A stretch of 64,000 nt of DNA from Segatella copri DSM 18205 (GTDB taxonomy: Bacteria > Bacteroidota > Bacteroidia > Bacteroidales > Bacteroidaceae): contig NZ_CP102288.1 of NCBI RefSeq assembly GCF_025151535.1, positions 3,252,001-3,316,000 of the forward strand, read 5' to 3'. The position numbers and the translations under genes are program-made. This document shows positions 53,745 to 63,429 of the stretch, piece by piece. Below the pieces are notes generated by a model, which was not told the origin of the DNA, searched no databases, and was given only the letters and a program-made list of their open reading frames with translations. Within the stretch, counting starts at the first letter, position 1, and each line of letters starts with the position of its first letter.

Positions 53745-54668
53745 TTATGAATTGCTCAGATTCTTAATGATTTCCAAAGGTAGCTGGGTAGCTTTGGAAA
53801 CCTGTTCGGCAGGAAGTCCCATTGCCAGCAATCGTTGTGCTATTTCTGTGTTGGCCTCATGCTTGCCTTCTGCTCTACCTTTCTCCATACCTTTTTCCAT
53901 ACCTTTCTCCATACCTTCCGCAAGACCTTCTTGCTTACCTTTTTCCTTACCTTTCTGGTAGCTGTCATCTATGAGGGTTCTTTCAACGCTTACGGAATCC
54001 CAAAACTTGTCGTAGGCTCTGAGCTCGGCATCCGAGAAACCGGAAATCTCCAGTTCCTCTACGGCTTTTCCAATCTCCGGGTCATTGAGCAGGTCGGCAG
54101 GAATATCCTTCGTATTGGAATTGATTTCCGTGAGGAAACGGAGCCACAATACCATCATGCGCTTGTCGGCAATGGAATGAGGAGTGAACTTAGGGAGTTC
54201 TATGAAGGTGAAATGCAAGCCCTCAATGACCTTATTGCTGTCCTTATCGTGCACGATGCGGTAGTTGTGGATGAAATCCGGAGTATCATGCGCAAAGATA
54301 TCATTTATCAGGTTGAGAGAATACACTGGTTGCAGTTCGCTGTATTTGCCTCCCTTTTTTGCCTGACTCACATAGAGCTTGGATGCATTGAACAGTACTC
54401 GCTGCTGGAATGCGTCAGACCATTCCATCTGCATTTCCACGCAGAACTTCCTGCCTCTGACATCCGTGCAGAGTACATCCACTATGGTGTTCTTGCCCCC
54501 TTCGAGCTGGGGCACAAGTTCTGTAGGCAGATACTTGATTTCGCGTATCTGCTCCTCGTCGCTGAGTGGCAGGAGGGCGTTCAGAAGACTGATCAGTCTT
54601 TTAGGATGATTGCCGAATATCTTCTTGAACGTAAGGTCTGCCTTGGGGTCTAAGTACTTCATAACCAT
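53745..54668 (-). CDS. Rpn-family PD-(D/E)XK nuclease/putative transposase, copy 1
   Basis: The 307-residue protein begins MVMKYLDPKADLTFKKIFG, the hallmark of the Rpn/PF12784 family of recombination-promoting nucleases. Catalytic residues are Asp64 and Glu78-x-Gln80 in VDVLCTDVRGRKFCVEMQM. The C-terminal part has GxxEG/MEKG repeats (about residues 245-275) before a short helix (LLAMGLPAEQVSKAT). Upstream codons to 54692 use a TTG and overlap the -7 box, so they are excluded. It has a canonical promoter of its own. It has 12 more residues in the repeat region than copy 2. Confidence 0.85.
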   Translation of the reverse strand: MVMKYLDPKADLTFKKIFGNHPKRLISLLNALLPLSDEEQIREIKYLPTELVPQLEGGKNTIVDVLCTDVRGRKFCVEMQMEWSDAFQQRVLFNASKLYVSQAKKGGKYSELQPVYSLNLINDIFAHDTPDFIHNYRIVHDKDSNKVIEGLHFTFIELPKFTPHSIADKRMMVLWLRFLTEINSNTKDIPADLLNDPEIGKAVEELEISGFSDAELRAYDKFWDSVSVERTLIDDSYQKGKEKGKQEGLAEGMEKGMEKGMEKGRAEGKHEANTEIAQRLLAMGLPAEQVSKATQLPLEIIKNLSNS

Positions 54669-54689
54669 CTGTTTTAAAATTCCATGCCG

Positions 54690-54720
54690 CAAAGTTACGG
54701 TTTTATTTTCATATCTGCAA
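54690..54720 (-). promoter_or_regulatory. Promoter of Rpn copy 1
   Basis: On the minus strand TTG (54718-54720) and TAACTTTG (54690-54697) are 20 bp apart, a full consensus. The -7 box lies 22 bp before the ATG. Confidence 0.65.
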
Positions 54721-55117
54721 GAGATTTCTGGGAAAAGTTGCTGAAAAAGTTAGGAACCCACATATTTTATGTTATAAGGTAAATATCTGTGTAAATCAGG
54801 GATAAGGGTCTATATGCCACGATGAAAAGGTGGCGTATAGATCCTTGATTATATGGTGATATTTGTAATCTACATCTCCGCTTTCTGCATCTTTATCTCC
54901 TCTGCCGAAGGAAAGAGAAGAAGCAGAACGCAGGCTAAACGCAAGCAGCACGCCCTGAACCAACGGTCACCGGCCGAAGGGAAAGGTAAAGGGCAGAAGC
55001 CCCAGAAGCAGCACGCCCTGAAAGGGCAGAAGCTCCTAGCCCAGGGCATCGCCCTGGGTATGATAGCAAACAGCAAGGCGCCCTGTAAGGGCAAAAGCCT
55101 TACAACACCAATCTTCC

Positions 55118-55576
55118 TTAATCCCGGAACACGAATTTTTCATTATATTCCACATTATATAATTCCAAGAATGCTCTATATTCCTCTGCAAACGAATGCT
55201 TGCTGTGATGCTCTTTCTGATTGTCAATATATTGCAATGTTTTGTCCACAACGGATTGACTGATGGAATATGCGGCATAACCACCCTGCCATGCGAAAAA
55301 ATGATAATAACCCGGATCAAGGTCCTTTATCCATCTACTGCTGTTTCGCTTGATTTCCTCAACTATTTCGGAAATCGTGACATCTTTGGATAATATGAAC
55401 AATACATGAACATGATCGCCTATACCACCAGCCTTTATCTCGGTACATCCCGCTGTCTTTACAAGTTTGCCGATATAACAATGGAGTCGTTCCAAATCAT
55501 TTTCACGGATTTGGGGGCTCGTTGATTTGATGTGGAAAATCAAATGGATGTAAATTTTTGATAAGGATTGCGCCAT
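55118..55576 (-). CDS. REP-associated tyrosine transposase (RAYT), copy 2
   Basis: The second copy, 152 residues, is identical to the product of 53127-53585, including His55-Val-His57 and Tyr116. Only scattered silent or flanking changes separate the copies (for example GATAAT/TGATAAT context near 53400 and 55390), so the duplication is recent. REP palindromes lie on both sides (54945-55115 and 55579-55728). Confidence 0.88.
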   Translation of the reverse strand: MAQSLSKIYIHLIFHIKSTSPQIRENDLERLHCYIGKLVKTAGCTEIKAGGIGDHVHVLFILSKDVTISEIVEEIKRNSSRWIKDLDPGYYHFFAWQGGYAAYSISQSVVDKTLQYIDNQKEHHSKHSFAEEYRAFLELYNVEYNEKFVFRD

Positions 55577-55735
55577 ATTATTAAAGCTTTTGCCCTTACA
55601 GGGCGTTGGTTTGTATATCATAATACCCAGGGCGTTGCCCTGGGCTAGGAGCTTCTGCCCTTTCAGGGCGTGTGGGGACATGATGGTGTTCTGATGCCTG
55701 GGGCGTGTGGAGCTTACATGCGAAACTTGAGTTTT

Positions 55736-56623
55736 TTATGTATTGCTCAGATTCTTAATGATTTCCAAAGGTAGCTGGGTAGCTTTGGCAACCTGTTCGG
55801 CAGAAAGTCCCATTGCCAGCAATCGTTGTGCTGTTTCTGTGTTGGCCTCATGCTTGCCTTCTGCTCTACCTTTCTCCATACCTTCCGCCATGCCTTCTTC
55901 CATTCCTTTCTGATATCTGTCATCCAGAAGGGTTCTTTCAACGCTTACGGAATCCCAAAACTTATCGTAGGCTCTGAGCTCGGCATCCGAGAAACCGGAA
56001 ATCTCCAGTTCCTCTACGGCTTTTCCAATCTCTGGGTCATTGAGCAGATCTGAAGGAATATCCTTCGTATTGGAATTGATTTCTGTGAGGAAACGGAGCC
56101 ACAATACCATCATGCGCTTGTCGGCAATGGAATGAGGAGTGAACTTAGGGAGTTCTATGAAGGTGAAATGCAAGCCCTCGATGACCTTATTGCTGTCCTT
56201 ATCGTGCACGATGCGGTAGTTGTGGATGAAATCCGGAGTATCATGCGCAAAGATATCATTTATCAGGTTGAGAGAATACACTGGTTGCAGTTCGCTGTAT
56301 TTGCCTCCCTTTTTTGCCTGACTCACATAGAGCTTGGATGCATTGAACAGTACTCGCTGCTGGAATGCGTCAGACCATTCCATCTGCATTTCCACGCAGA
56401 ACTTCCTGCCTCTGACATCCGTGCAGAGTACATCCACTATGGTGTTCTTGCCCCCTTCGAGCTGGGGCACAAGTTCTGTAGGCAGATACTTGATTTCGCG
56501 TATCTGCTCCTCGTCGCTGAGTGGCAGGAGGGCGTTCAGAAGACTGATTAGTCTTTTAGGATGATTGCCGAATATCTTCTTGAACGTAAGGTCTGCCTTG
56601 GGATCTAAGTACTTCATAACCAT
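55736..56623 (-). CDS. Rpn-family nuclease/putative transposase, copy 2
   Basis: The 295-residue copy of the 53745 gene has the same MKYLDPKADLTFKKIFG start and catalytic residues. It differs from copy 1 mainly by a 12-residue loss in the GMEKG repeat stretch and a few substitutions (for example Ala/Ser in DIPADLL, Leu-Asp-Asp-Arg for Ile-Asp-Asp-Ser). Repeat-length change by slippage is the simplest explanation. It has the same promoter and start context as copy 1. Confidence 0.85.
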   Translation of the reverse strand: MVMKYLDPKADLTFKKIFGNHPKRLISLLNALLPLSDEEQIREIKYLPTELVPQLEGGKNTIVDVLCTDVRGRKFCVEMQMEWSDAFQQRVLFNASKLYVSQAKKGGKYSELQPVYSLNLINDIFAHDTPDFIHNYRIVHDKDSNKVIEGLHFTFIELPKFTPHSIADKRMMVLWLRFLTEINSNTKDIPSDLLNDPEIGKAVEELEISGFSDAELRAYDKFWDSVSVERTLLDDRYQKGMEEGMAEGMEKGRAEGKHEANTETAQRLLAMGLSAEQVAKATQLPLEIIKNLSNT

Positions 56624-56644
56624 CTGTTTTAAAATTCCATGCCG

Positions 56645-56675
56645 CAAAGTTACGGTTTTATTTTCATATCTGCAA
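56645..56675 (-). promoter_or_regulatory. Promoter of Rpn copy 2
   Basis: On the minus strand TTG (56673-56675) and TAACTTTG (56645-56652) are 20 bp apart, identical to the promoter of copy 1. Confidence 0.65.
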
Positions 56676-56994
56676 GAGATTTCTGGGAAAAGTTGCTGAA
56701 AAAGTTAGGAACCCACATATTTTATGTTATAAGGTAAATATCTGTGTAAATCTGGGATAAGGGTCTATATGCCACGATGAAAAGGTGGCGTATAGATCCT
56801 TGATTATATGGTGATATTTGTAATCTACATCTCCGCTTTCTGCATCTTTATCTCCTCTGCCGAAGGAAAGAGAAGAAGCAGAACGCAGGCTAAACGCAAG
56901 CAGCACGCCCTTTCAGGGCGTGTAGGGTAAAACATGCGAAACTTCAGTAACGAATTAATCTATATAATATAAATAATAAACAAATGGTATAAAA

Positions 56995-57049
56995 AATCCC
57001 AGAATTGCTCTTCCAAGCAGTTCTGGGATTTATTATGTCTGATAGTTTG
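56995..57049. repeat. 55-bp terminator-bearing direct repeat, copy 1
   Basis: This 55-bp sequence contains a hairpin (ATCCCAGAA.../...TTCTGGGAT) and then TTATTATGTCTGATAGTTTG. It matches 57570-57624 at 54 of 55 positions, 575 bp away. The pair brackets DNA made almost entirely of 22-bp-period arrays. Confidence 0.85.
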
Positions 57050-57066
57050 CCATGATGTGCTTCCGT

Positions 57067-57279
57067 TTGCCTACAGACATGGCTGCGTGGGGTTAAGAAT
57101 ATGACTGCATTGGGTTAAGAATATGACTGCATTGGGTTACGGATACGACTCCGTAGGCTAACGGAGACGTATCCTTCAGCTTGTCGAGATATCTGCGTCA
57201 GCTGATTGAGTCACTTGAGTTAGCTTACTGAACTAGTTGGGTTAGCTGATTGAACTACTTGAGTTAGCTGACAGAGCTA
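57067..57279. repeat. Degenerate 22-bp-period array, about ten units
   Basis: Successive 22-bp units can be followed from 57067 to 57279. The first group resembles GGGTTAAGAATATGACTGCAT (57089, 57111, 57133) and the second AGCTGATTGAACTACTTGAG (57200, 57222, 57244, 57266). The units between (57155-57199) are more diverged. A near-perfect 34-bp palindrome lies at 57141-57174. No open frame of note spans the array. The stretch 57280-57472 shows nothing further. Confidence 0.75.
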
Positions 57280-57472
57280 TATCTGTATTCTGTAGTATTA
57301 CATGTGTATATTTTTCTAATTTAATGTCACATTTGCCACACTTATACTTAACCCTTTGATTATTAGAGGATAACGGGTGGCAATAAGGGGTGTTTTTATT
57401 GTCACCTTATTGCCACCTATTACCACTTTTGGCATAAAATCAGCAAAATAATGGTGTTTTTGAGGGATTTGC

Positions 57473-57538
57473 TACGTCCCGACGCAGCAAAAGTTACGTC
57501 CGGACGTAGTAAAAGATACGTCCGGACGTAATTTCAGT
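57473..57538. repeat. Three 22-bp units with a 14-bp palindrome
   Basis: TACGTCCGGACGTA, a perfect palindrome, occurs at 57495 and 57517, with a degenerate copy TACGTCCCGACGCA at 57473. All are exactly 22 bp apart. The unit sequence is unrelated to the array at 57067 but has the same period. Confidence 0.85.
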
Positions 57539-57569
57539 GCGGGAATTCAATGGCAAGAAGTATATAAAT

Positions 57570-57624
57570 AATCCCAGAATCGCTCTTCCAAGCAGTTCTG
57601 GGATTTATTATGTCTGATAGTTTG
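57570..57624 (-). terminator. 55-bp direct repeat, copy 2, acting as terminator
   Basis: This is the second copy of the 56995-57049 sequence, directly downstream of the CE6-CE1 stop codon (57626). Its hairpin (stem of about 12 bp) followed by T-rich sequence on the minus strand is a plausible terminator for that gene. Confidence 0.65.
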
Positions 57625-57625
57625 T

Positions 57626-59539
<1,914 letters not shown>

Positions 59540-59588
59540 TTATATTTAATTAAATTATTAGATTGATTTTCATCTTCTGTTCTGTTTG

Positions 59589-59641
59589 CAAAGTTATGAA
59601 AAGATTTTCATACGTGCTTTGTCTCATTTATCAATAACTTT
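59589..59641 (-). promoter_or_regulatory. Xylan-regulon promoter of the CE6-CE1 gene
   Basis: On the minus strand half-site 1 is AAAGTTATTGATAA (59628-59641, 10 of 14 to consensus). Half-site 2 begins AAAGCACGTATGA at 59620, and the -7 box TAACTTTG is at 59589-59596. Spacings of 21 and 24 bp are kept although the sequence is the weakest of the set. Confidence 0.6.
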
Positions 59642-59739
59642 TCCCTTTCTCTCATTCTTATATAATAAGGTGATTCTTTTTTCTCGTGTTTCAGAATATG
59701 TTTCATTTTGTTTCTTTTGGGGTAGATGTTATTTGTGAT

Positions 59740-59792
59740 AAAGTATTTGTTACTTGAGATAAAATGCGTTTTAATGTTTTTATCTATTTTTG
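59740..59792 (+). promoter_or_regulatory. Xylan-regulon promoter upstream of the susD fossil
   Basis: It has a perfect half-site 1 AAAGTATTTGTTAC (59740-59753). Half-site 2 AAAATGCGTTTTA starts at 59761. The -7 box TATTTTTG is at 59785-59792. It diverges from the CE6-CE1 promoter and reads into a broken susD remnant. A hairpin (CATCCT/AGGATG, 59806-59838) starts the transcript. Confidence 0.7.
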
Positions 59793-59870
59793 CGACGTGT
59801 TTCAGCATCCTTAAAGAAATTTTTGAGAATTTAGGATGTAGCATATAATAATGTAGTATTTAGCAACTGA

Positions 59871-60056
59871 CAAGCAGGTAAGACCAATTGGGGTGGTATG
59901 ATTCAGCGTTGTTGGTTCGATATCATGCGATGGAATGATACAAAGGCCATTGTGCGTTTGACTAAGGCTGGTACAGTCGTGCCACATTTGTTCTTCCCTT
60001 ATCCACAGACCGTGATGGATAAGAACCCTAACCTGAAGCAGAATCCTGGTTGGTAA
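59871..60056 (+). pseudogene. 3' remnant of a susD gene
   Basis: A 61-codon open frame after a stop codon encodes the carboxy end of a SusD-type protein: WFDIMRWNDTKAIVRLTKAG, then FFPYPQTVMDKNPNLKQNPGW and the stop at 60054-60056. The NPGW ending is the same as in XusB. No start codon, signal peptide or N-terminal SusD sequence precedes it; the promoter is only about 80 bp upstream. It is the leftover of a deleted SusC/SusD pair whose promoter survived. Confidence 0.85.
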
Positions 60057-60120
60057 TCATGAAGTTGTTTTGTTAATATAGTGTTTTAAGTTTAAAGAAC
60101 TATAGATTGTTTGACAATTA

Positions 60121-60153
60121 GGGGGTGTTTTGAAAAAAAGCACCCCCTTTTTT
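60121..60153 (+). terminator. Strong terminator between the susD fossil and the GH43-GH8 gene
   Basis: GGGGGTG (60121-60127) and CACCCCC (60141-60147) enclose a 13-nt loop and are followed by six T. It lies only 22 bp upstream of the GH43-GH8 start codon, so transcripts from the promoter at 59740 should be stopped or attenuated here. Confidence 0.85.
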
Positions 60154-60174
60154 CTTCTTTAAAGGAATTTACGT

Positions 60175-62691
60175 ATGAAAACATGGATGTGTGCCTTGAT
60201 GCTGGCGTTATCGACAGGAGCTTCGGCTCAGAACCCGATTATCAGCGGACAGTATTCTGCTGATCCTACGGCTCGCGTATTCAACGGGAAGGTATATCTT
60301 TATCCTTCTCATGATATTCCGAGTCCTATCGAGAAACTGAAGGAATGGTTCTGCATGGCAGATTATCACGTTTTCTCTTCCACTAATCTTACGGAGTGGC
60401 AGGATCATGGAGTCATCGTTTCGCAGGATAAAGTACCTTGGGCACAGGACGGCAGTTATACGATGTGGGCTCCTGACTGTGTAGAGAAAGACGGGAAATA
60501 TTATTTCTATTTCCCTGCCGCTCCGAAAGGGGAGGAGAAGGGATTCGGAATAGGTGTGGCGGTTGCCGACCAGCCTGAAGGACCGTTTATGCCGATGTGG
60601 AAACCCATAGAGGGTGTGCACGGCATAGATCCTTGTGTGCTGATAGATAAGGACGGACAGGCTTATATCTACTGGGCGGGAGCAGGTTTGCACATGGCTA
60701 AGCTGAAACCAAACATGACGGAACTTGCCTCGGAACCCAAACTGGTAGAGGGATTGCCTGAGGGATTCAAGGAAGGACCGTTTGCCTTCGAGCGTAACGG
60801 CAAATATTATTTCACCTTCCCTTGGGTACGTGAAAAGGATGGAACCGAAACGCTGGCTTATGCCATGGCTGCCCATCCGATGGGACCTTTTACATTCAAG
60901 GGCATCATCATGGATGAGTCGCCTACGAAGTGCTGGACCAATCATCACAGCATCGTGGAATATCAGGGACAGTGGTATCTCTTCTATCACCATAATGATT
61001 ATTCGCCTAAGTTCGACAAGAACCGCTCGGTGCGAATCGACTCTCTGAACTTCAATCCTGACGGAACGATACAGAAGGTGATACCTTCGTTAAGAGGTGT
61101 GGGATTGACGAAGGCACGTTCGCATATTCAGATTGACCGTTATTCTGCGCTGCAAGGCAAGGGTATTGGTATTGAATATCTGGATAAAAACAATTGTTTT
61201 GCCGGATGGAAGACTCTCTTTTCTAAATCGAATACTGCCCTTATATATAATAAGGTGGATTTCGGTAATGAGAAGGTGGAAGAAATCACCGTTCGTGCCA
61301 AGTCGGCTAAGGGCGGTGTGCTCGTAGTCAGAGCCGATGGCAAGAAGGGCAATATCATCGCTAAGGTGAAGATTCCGAAGTCGGCAGCCTGGAAGAATGT
61401 CCGTGCCCAGGTGCTTCATGCTCCTCAGGGCGTTCATGCTCTCCATGTATCCTTGCAGAGTGGAGCCGACGTAGAGGTTGACTGGCTGGGCTTTGATGCG
61501 TTGCCTTGGGAAAAGGGAGCTTTTGAAACTCACCAGTATCGTAATCTCTTTGCCGAAATGGGCTATAAGCAGGCTGATATTGACAGGAAGGTGAACGAAG
61601 TGTTCAATGATGTATTCTACGGTAAGAACAAGGTTTATTTCGAGGTGGGCGATTCCATGGGATATGTCAGCGATATAAAGAACAATGATGTGAGAACCGA
61701 AGGCATGTCGTATGGAATGATGGCTGCCGTGCAGTTTGACAAGAAGGACATCTTCGACCGCCTCTGGCGATGGAGTAAGAAATACATGCAGCATCAGGAA
61801 GGACCTTATAAGGGCTATTTCGCATGGAGCTGCAAGACTGATGGAACGAGAAATGCCCAGGGAGCCGCATCGGATGGTGAACTCTATTTCGTAACTTCGC
61901 TCATCTTTGCATCCAACCGATGGGGCAATGATACAGGCATCAACTATCTGAAGGAAGCGCAGCATATTCTGGATTGCAGCATGCAGAAGGCGGGAATGGA
62001 CCGCACAGCTCCGCTCATCAATCTCGAACATCAGCTCATCACCTTTACGCCCGATCATTGGGGCGGGAAGTTTACCGATCCTTCTTACCATCTCCCTGCC
62101 TTTTACGAGGTTTGGGCTAATTGGGCTAACGACGGACGGTCCCAGTTCTGGAAGGAGTGTGCTGAGAAAAGCCGTGAGTTTCTGCATAAGTGTATCAATG
62201 AGAAGACGGGCTTGAACCCGGACTATTGCAACTATGATGGCAGTCTGATGAAGACCGGTCGGTTGCTGGGTGATGCATTCCGCTACGATTCATGGCGTGT
62301 TCCTATGAACATAGCGCTCGATTATTCCTGGGCTTGCAAGGATAAGGAGTGGCAGCAGAAATATGCCAATACGCTGCAAAACTTCCTGTATAGTAAGGGC
62401 ATTGATTCTTTCCTGGACCAGTATAATGTAGATGGAACGATGGTAGAAGATATTCTGCCGGCAGGTACAGCTCCTAAGGCACTCCGCCATTCTATCGGTT
62501 TTGTTGCCACTTCGGCTGCGGCTTCATTGGTCAGCAATCATGTGAAGGGCAGGGAATTCGTCAGTCATTTCTGGAATGCCAAGCATGAACCGGATAAAGA
62601 AGGCTTCTTCGATGGCTACTACGACGGACTGTTGCGTCTCTTCGCCTTCATGCATCTGAGTGGCCGTTATCAGATTATCGAACCTCAATAA
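60175..62691 (+). CDS. GH43-GH8 fusion: arabinofuranosidase/xylosidase and exo-oligoxylanase
   Basis: The 838-residue secreted enzyme has a signal peptide ending ASAQN. The GH43 propeller covers about 22-325 with catalytic Asp30 in QYSADPTA and further acidic motifs GIDPCVLIDKD and KEGPFAFERNGKYYF. A CBM6-like sandwich covers about 330-445. The GH8 (alpha/alpha)6 domain (about 455-835) has acid Glu509 in VRTEGMSYGMMAAV and an aspartate in GAASDGELYF, as in reducing-end xylose-releasing enzymes. One protein can thus debranch and shorten xylo-oligosaccharides. No promoter is visible between the terminator at 60121 and the ATG. Confidence 0.9.
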   Translation: MKTWMCALMLALSTGASAQNPIISGQYSADPTARVFNGKVYLYPSHDIPSPIEKLKEWFCMADYHVFSSTNLTEWQDHGVIVSQDKVPWAQDGSYTMWAPDCVEKDGKYYFYFPAAPKGEEKGFGIGVAVADQPEGPFMPMWKPIEGVHGIDPCVLIDKDGQAYIYWAGAGLHMAKLKPNMTELASEPKLVEGLPEGFKEGPFAFERNGKYYFTFPWVREKDGTETLAYAMAAHPMGPFTFKGIIMDESPTKCWTNHHSIVEYQGQWYLFYHHNDYSPKFDKNRSVRIDSLNFNPDGTIQKVIPSLRGVGLTKARSHIQIDRYSALQGKGIGIEYLDKNNCFAGWKTLFSKSNTALIYNKVDFGNEKVEEITVRAKSAKGGVLVVRADGKKGNIIAKVKIPKSAAWKNVRAQVLHAPQGVHALHVSLQSGADVEVDWLGFDALPWEKGAFETHQYRNLFAEMGYKQADIDRKVNEVFNDVFYGKNKVYFEVGDSMGYVSDIKNNDVRTEGMSYGMMAAVQFDKKDIFDRLWRWSKKYMQHQEGPYKGYFAWSCKTDGTRNAQGAASDGELYFVTSLIFASNRWGNDTGINYLKEAQHILDCSMQKAGMDRTAPLINLEHQLITFTPDHWGGKFTDPSYHLPAFYEVWANWANDGRSQFWKECAEKSREFLHKCINEKTGLNPDYCNYDGSLMKTGRLLGDAFRYDSWRVPMNIALDYSWACKDKEWQQKYANTLQNFLYSKGIDSFLDQYNVDGTMVEDILPAGTAPKALRHSIGFVATSAAASLVSNHVKGREFVSHFWNAKHEPDKEGFFDGYYDGLLRLFAFMHLSGRYQIIEPQ

Positions 62692-62704
62692 TAATGAATA
62701 GTCT

Positions 62705-63409
62705 ATGTACAACATTTCCAATAAAATAGTTAGATTGTTTTGTTTATGTGTATTCCTTTTTGGGCATACCTCTGCGGATGCCCAAAATAGGAATTTACCT
62801 GCAGACATCAATCCTTATTTCGGACCAGTCGGCAAGCAGCCTGTCATGCCTAATGCGGCTGGCTTTATTCAGAGATGGTTGCTCCTGGAACCCATCTCTA
62901 TGCCGGTCAAGAGCAATGTCGTTTTTACTGATTCTTATCTGAAGGAGATATTCCATACGCAGTATTTCCCTAAACAGATGGAAACAGTTCCTAAGGATGG
63001 AGCCGTCGTGAAGGTGGGCAAGGAAAAACTGAAATGGCATGCGCTGGACAGTAAACTGTTTAATGTGAAACTCTTCCGTTTCGCTACTTCGTTTAAGAAG
63101 CCTAAGTATGGTGTCTTGTTCTGGGCGGTTACCATTCTCGATTGCCCTGAGGAGATGAAAGACGTCCGCTTGTCTGTTGGCTCGAATGGTGCTTCCATGT
63201 GGTGGCTCAATGGTGAGGAGGCGGTGATGCTCGAAGGCGACCGAAGGATGGTTCGCGATGATGTGGTTTCTAAGAAACTTACCTTGAAGAAAGGTAGGAA
63301 TATCCTTCGTGGTGCGGTAATCAATGGTCCTGGCATGAGCGACTTCTGTGTCCGATTCATCGACGGACAGGGCAAGCCTGTCAGAAACCTGTCTGTTCTT
63401 GTAAAGTAG
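62705..63409 (+). CDS. Secreted sandwich-domain protein, unknown function
   Basis: The 234-residue secreted protein has a signal peptide ending SADAQ. The body reads as one jelly-roll-like domain: FWAVTILDCPEEMKDVRLSV, GSNGASMWWLNGEEAVML, then KLTLKKGRNILRGAVINGPG. This Trp-rich loop plus glycine pattern resembles the non-catalytic sandwich domains attached to some glycosidases and esterases that position a hydroxyl-binding Trp. It has no catalytic motif. It starts 14 bp after the GH43-GH8 stop and 20 bp before the next GH43, so a xylan-binding helper is inferred. Confidence 0.7.
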   Translation: MYNISNKIVRLFCLCVFLFGHTSADAQNRNLPADINPYFGPVGKQPVMPNAAGFIQRWLLLEPISMPVKSNVVFTDSYLKEIFHTQYFPKQMETVPKDGAVVKVGKEKLKWHALDSKLFNVKLFRFATSFKKPKYGVLFWAVTILDCPEEMKDVRLSVGSNGASMWWLNGEEAVMLEGDRRMVRDDVVSKKLTLKKGRNILRGAVINGPGMSDFCVRFIDGQGKPVRNLSVLVK

Positions 63410-63429
63410 TGCAATCAATATAGAAAGTT

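Larger units (their letters stand above)
52964..56948. mobile_element. Compound RAYT-Rpn block, tandemly duplicated
   Basis: Two copies of a unit of about 1,990 bp, each with a RAYT transposase gene and an Rpn-type nuclease gene on the minus strand, lie head to tail. Offsets are 1991 bp for the transposase and 1955 bp at the nuclease start. REP-like palindromes (GCCCTGAAAGGGC, CCCAGGGCATCGCCCTGGG, GCCCTGTAAGGGC) flank each transposase. The outer ends AAGTTTCGCATGTG (52967) and ACATGCGAAACTTCAG (to 56948) are inverted. The block lies between esterase genes of the xylan locus. A 17-bp-stem hairpin upstream of each nuclease gene (54804-54846 and 56759-56801) is part of the unit. Confidence 0.8.

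Noticed and set aside
54853..55263. 136-codon plus-strand frame through the REP region
   Set aside because: It translates palindromic REP sequence and the antisense of the transposase; it has no coding features.
57067..57538. CRISPR array
   Set aside because: The units are contiguous 22-bp repeats with no unique spacers, and no cas gene is present in the window.
59871..60056. Independent small protein gene
   Set aside because: The frame has no suitable start and its sequence is plainly the C-terminus of a SusD protein, so it was called a pseudogene.
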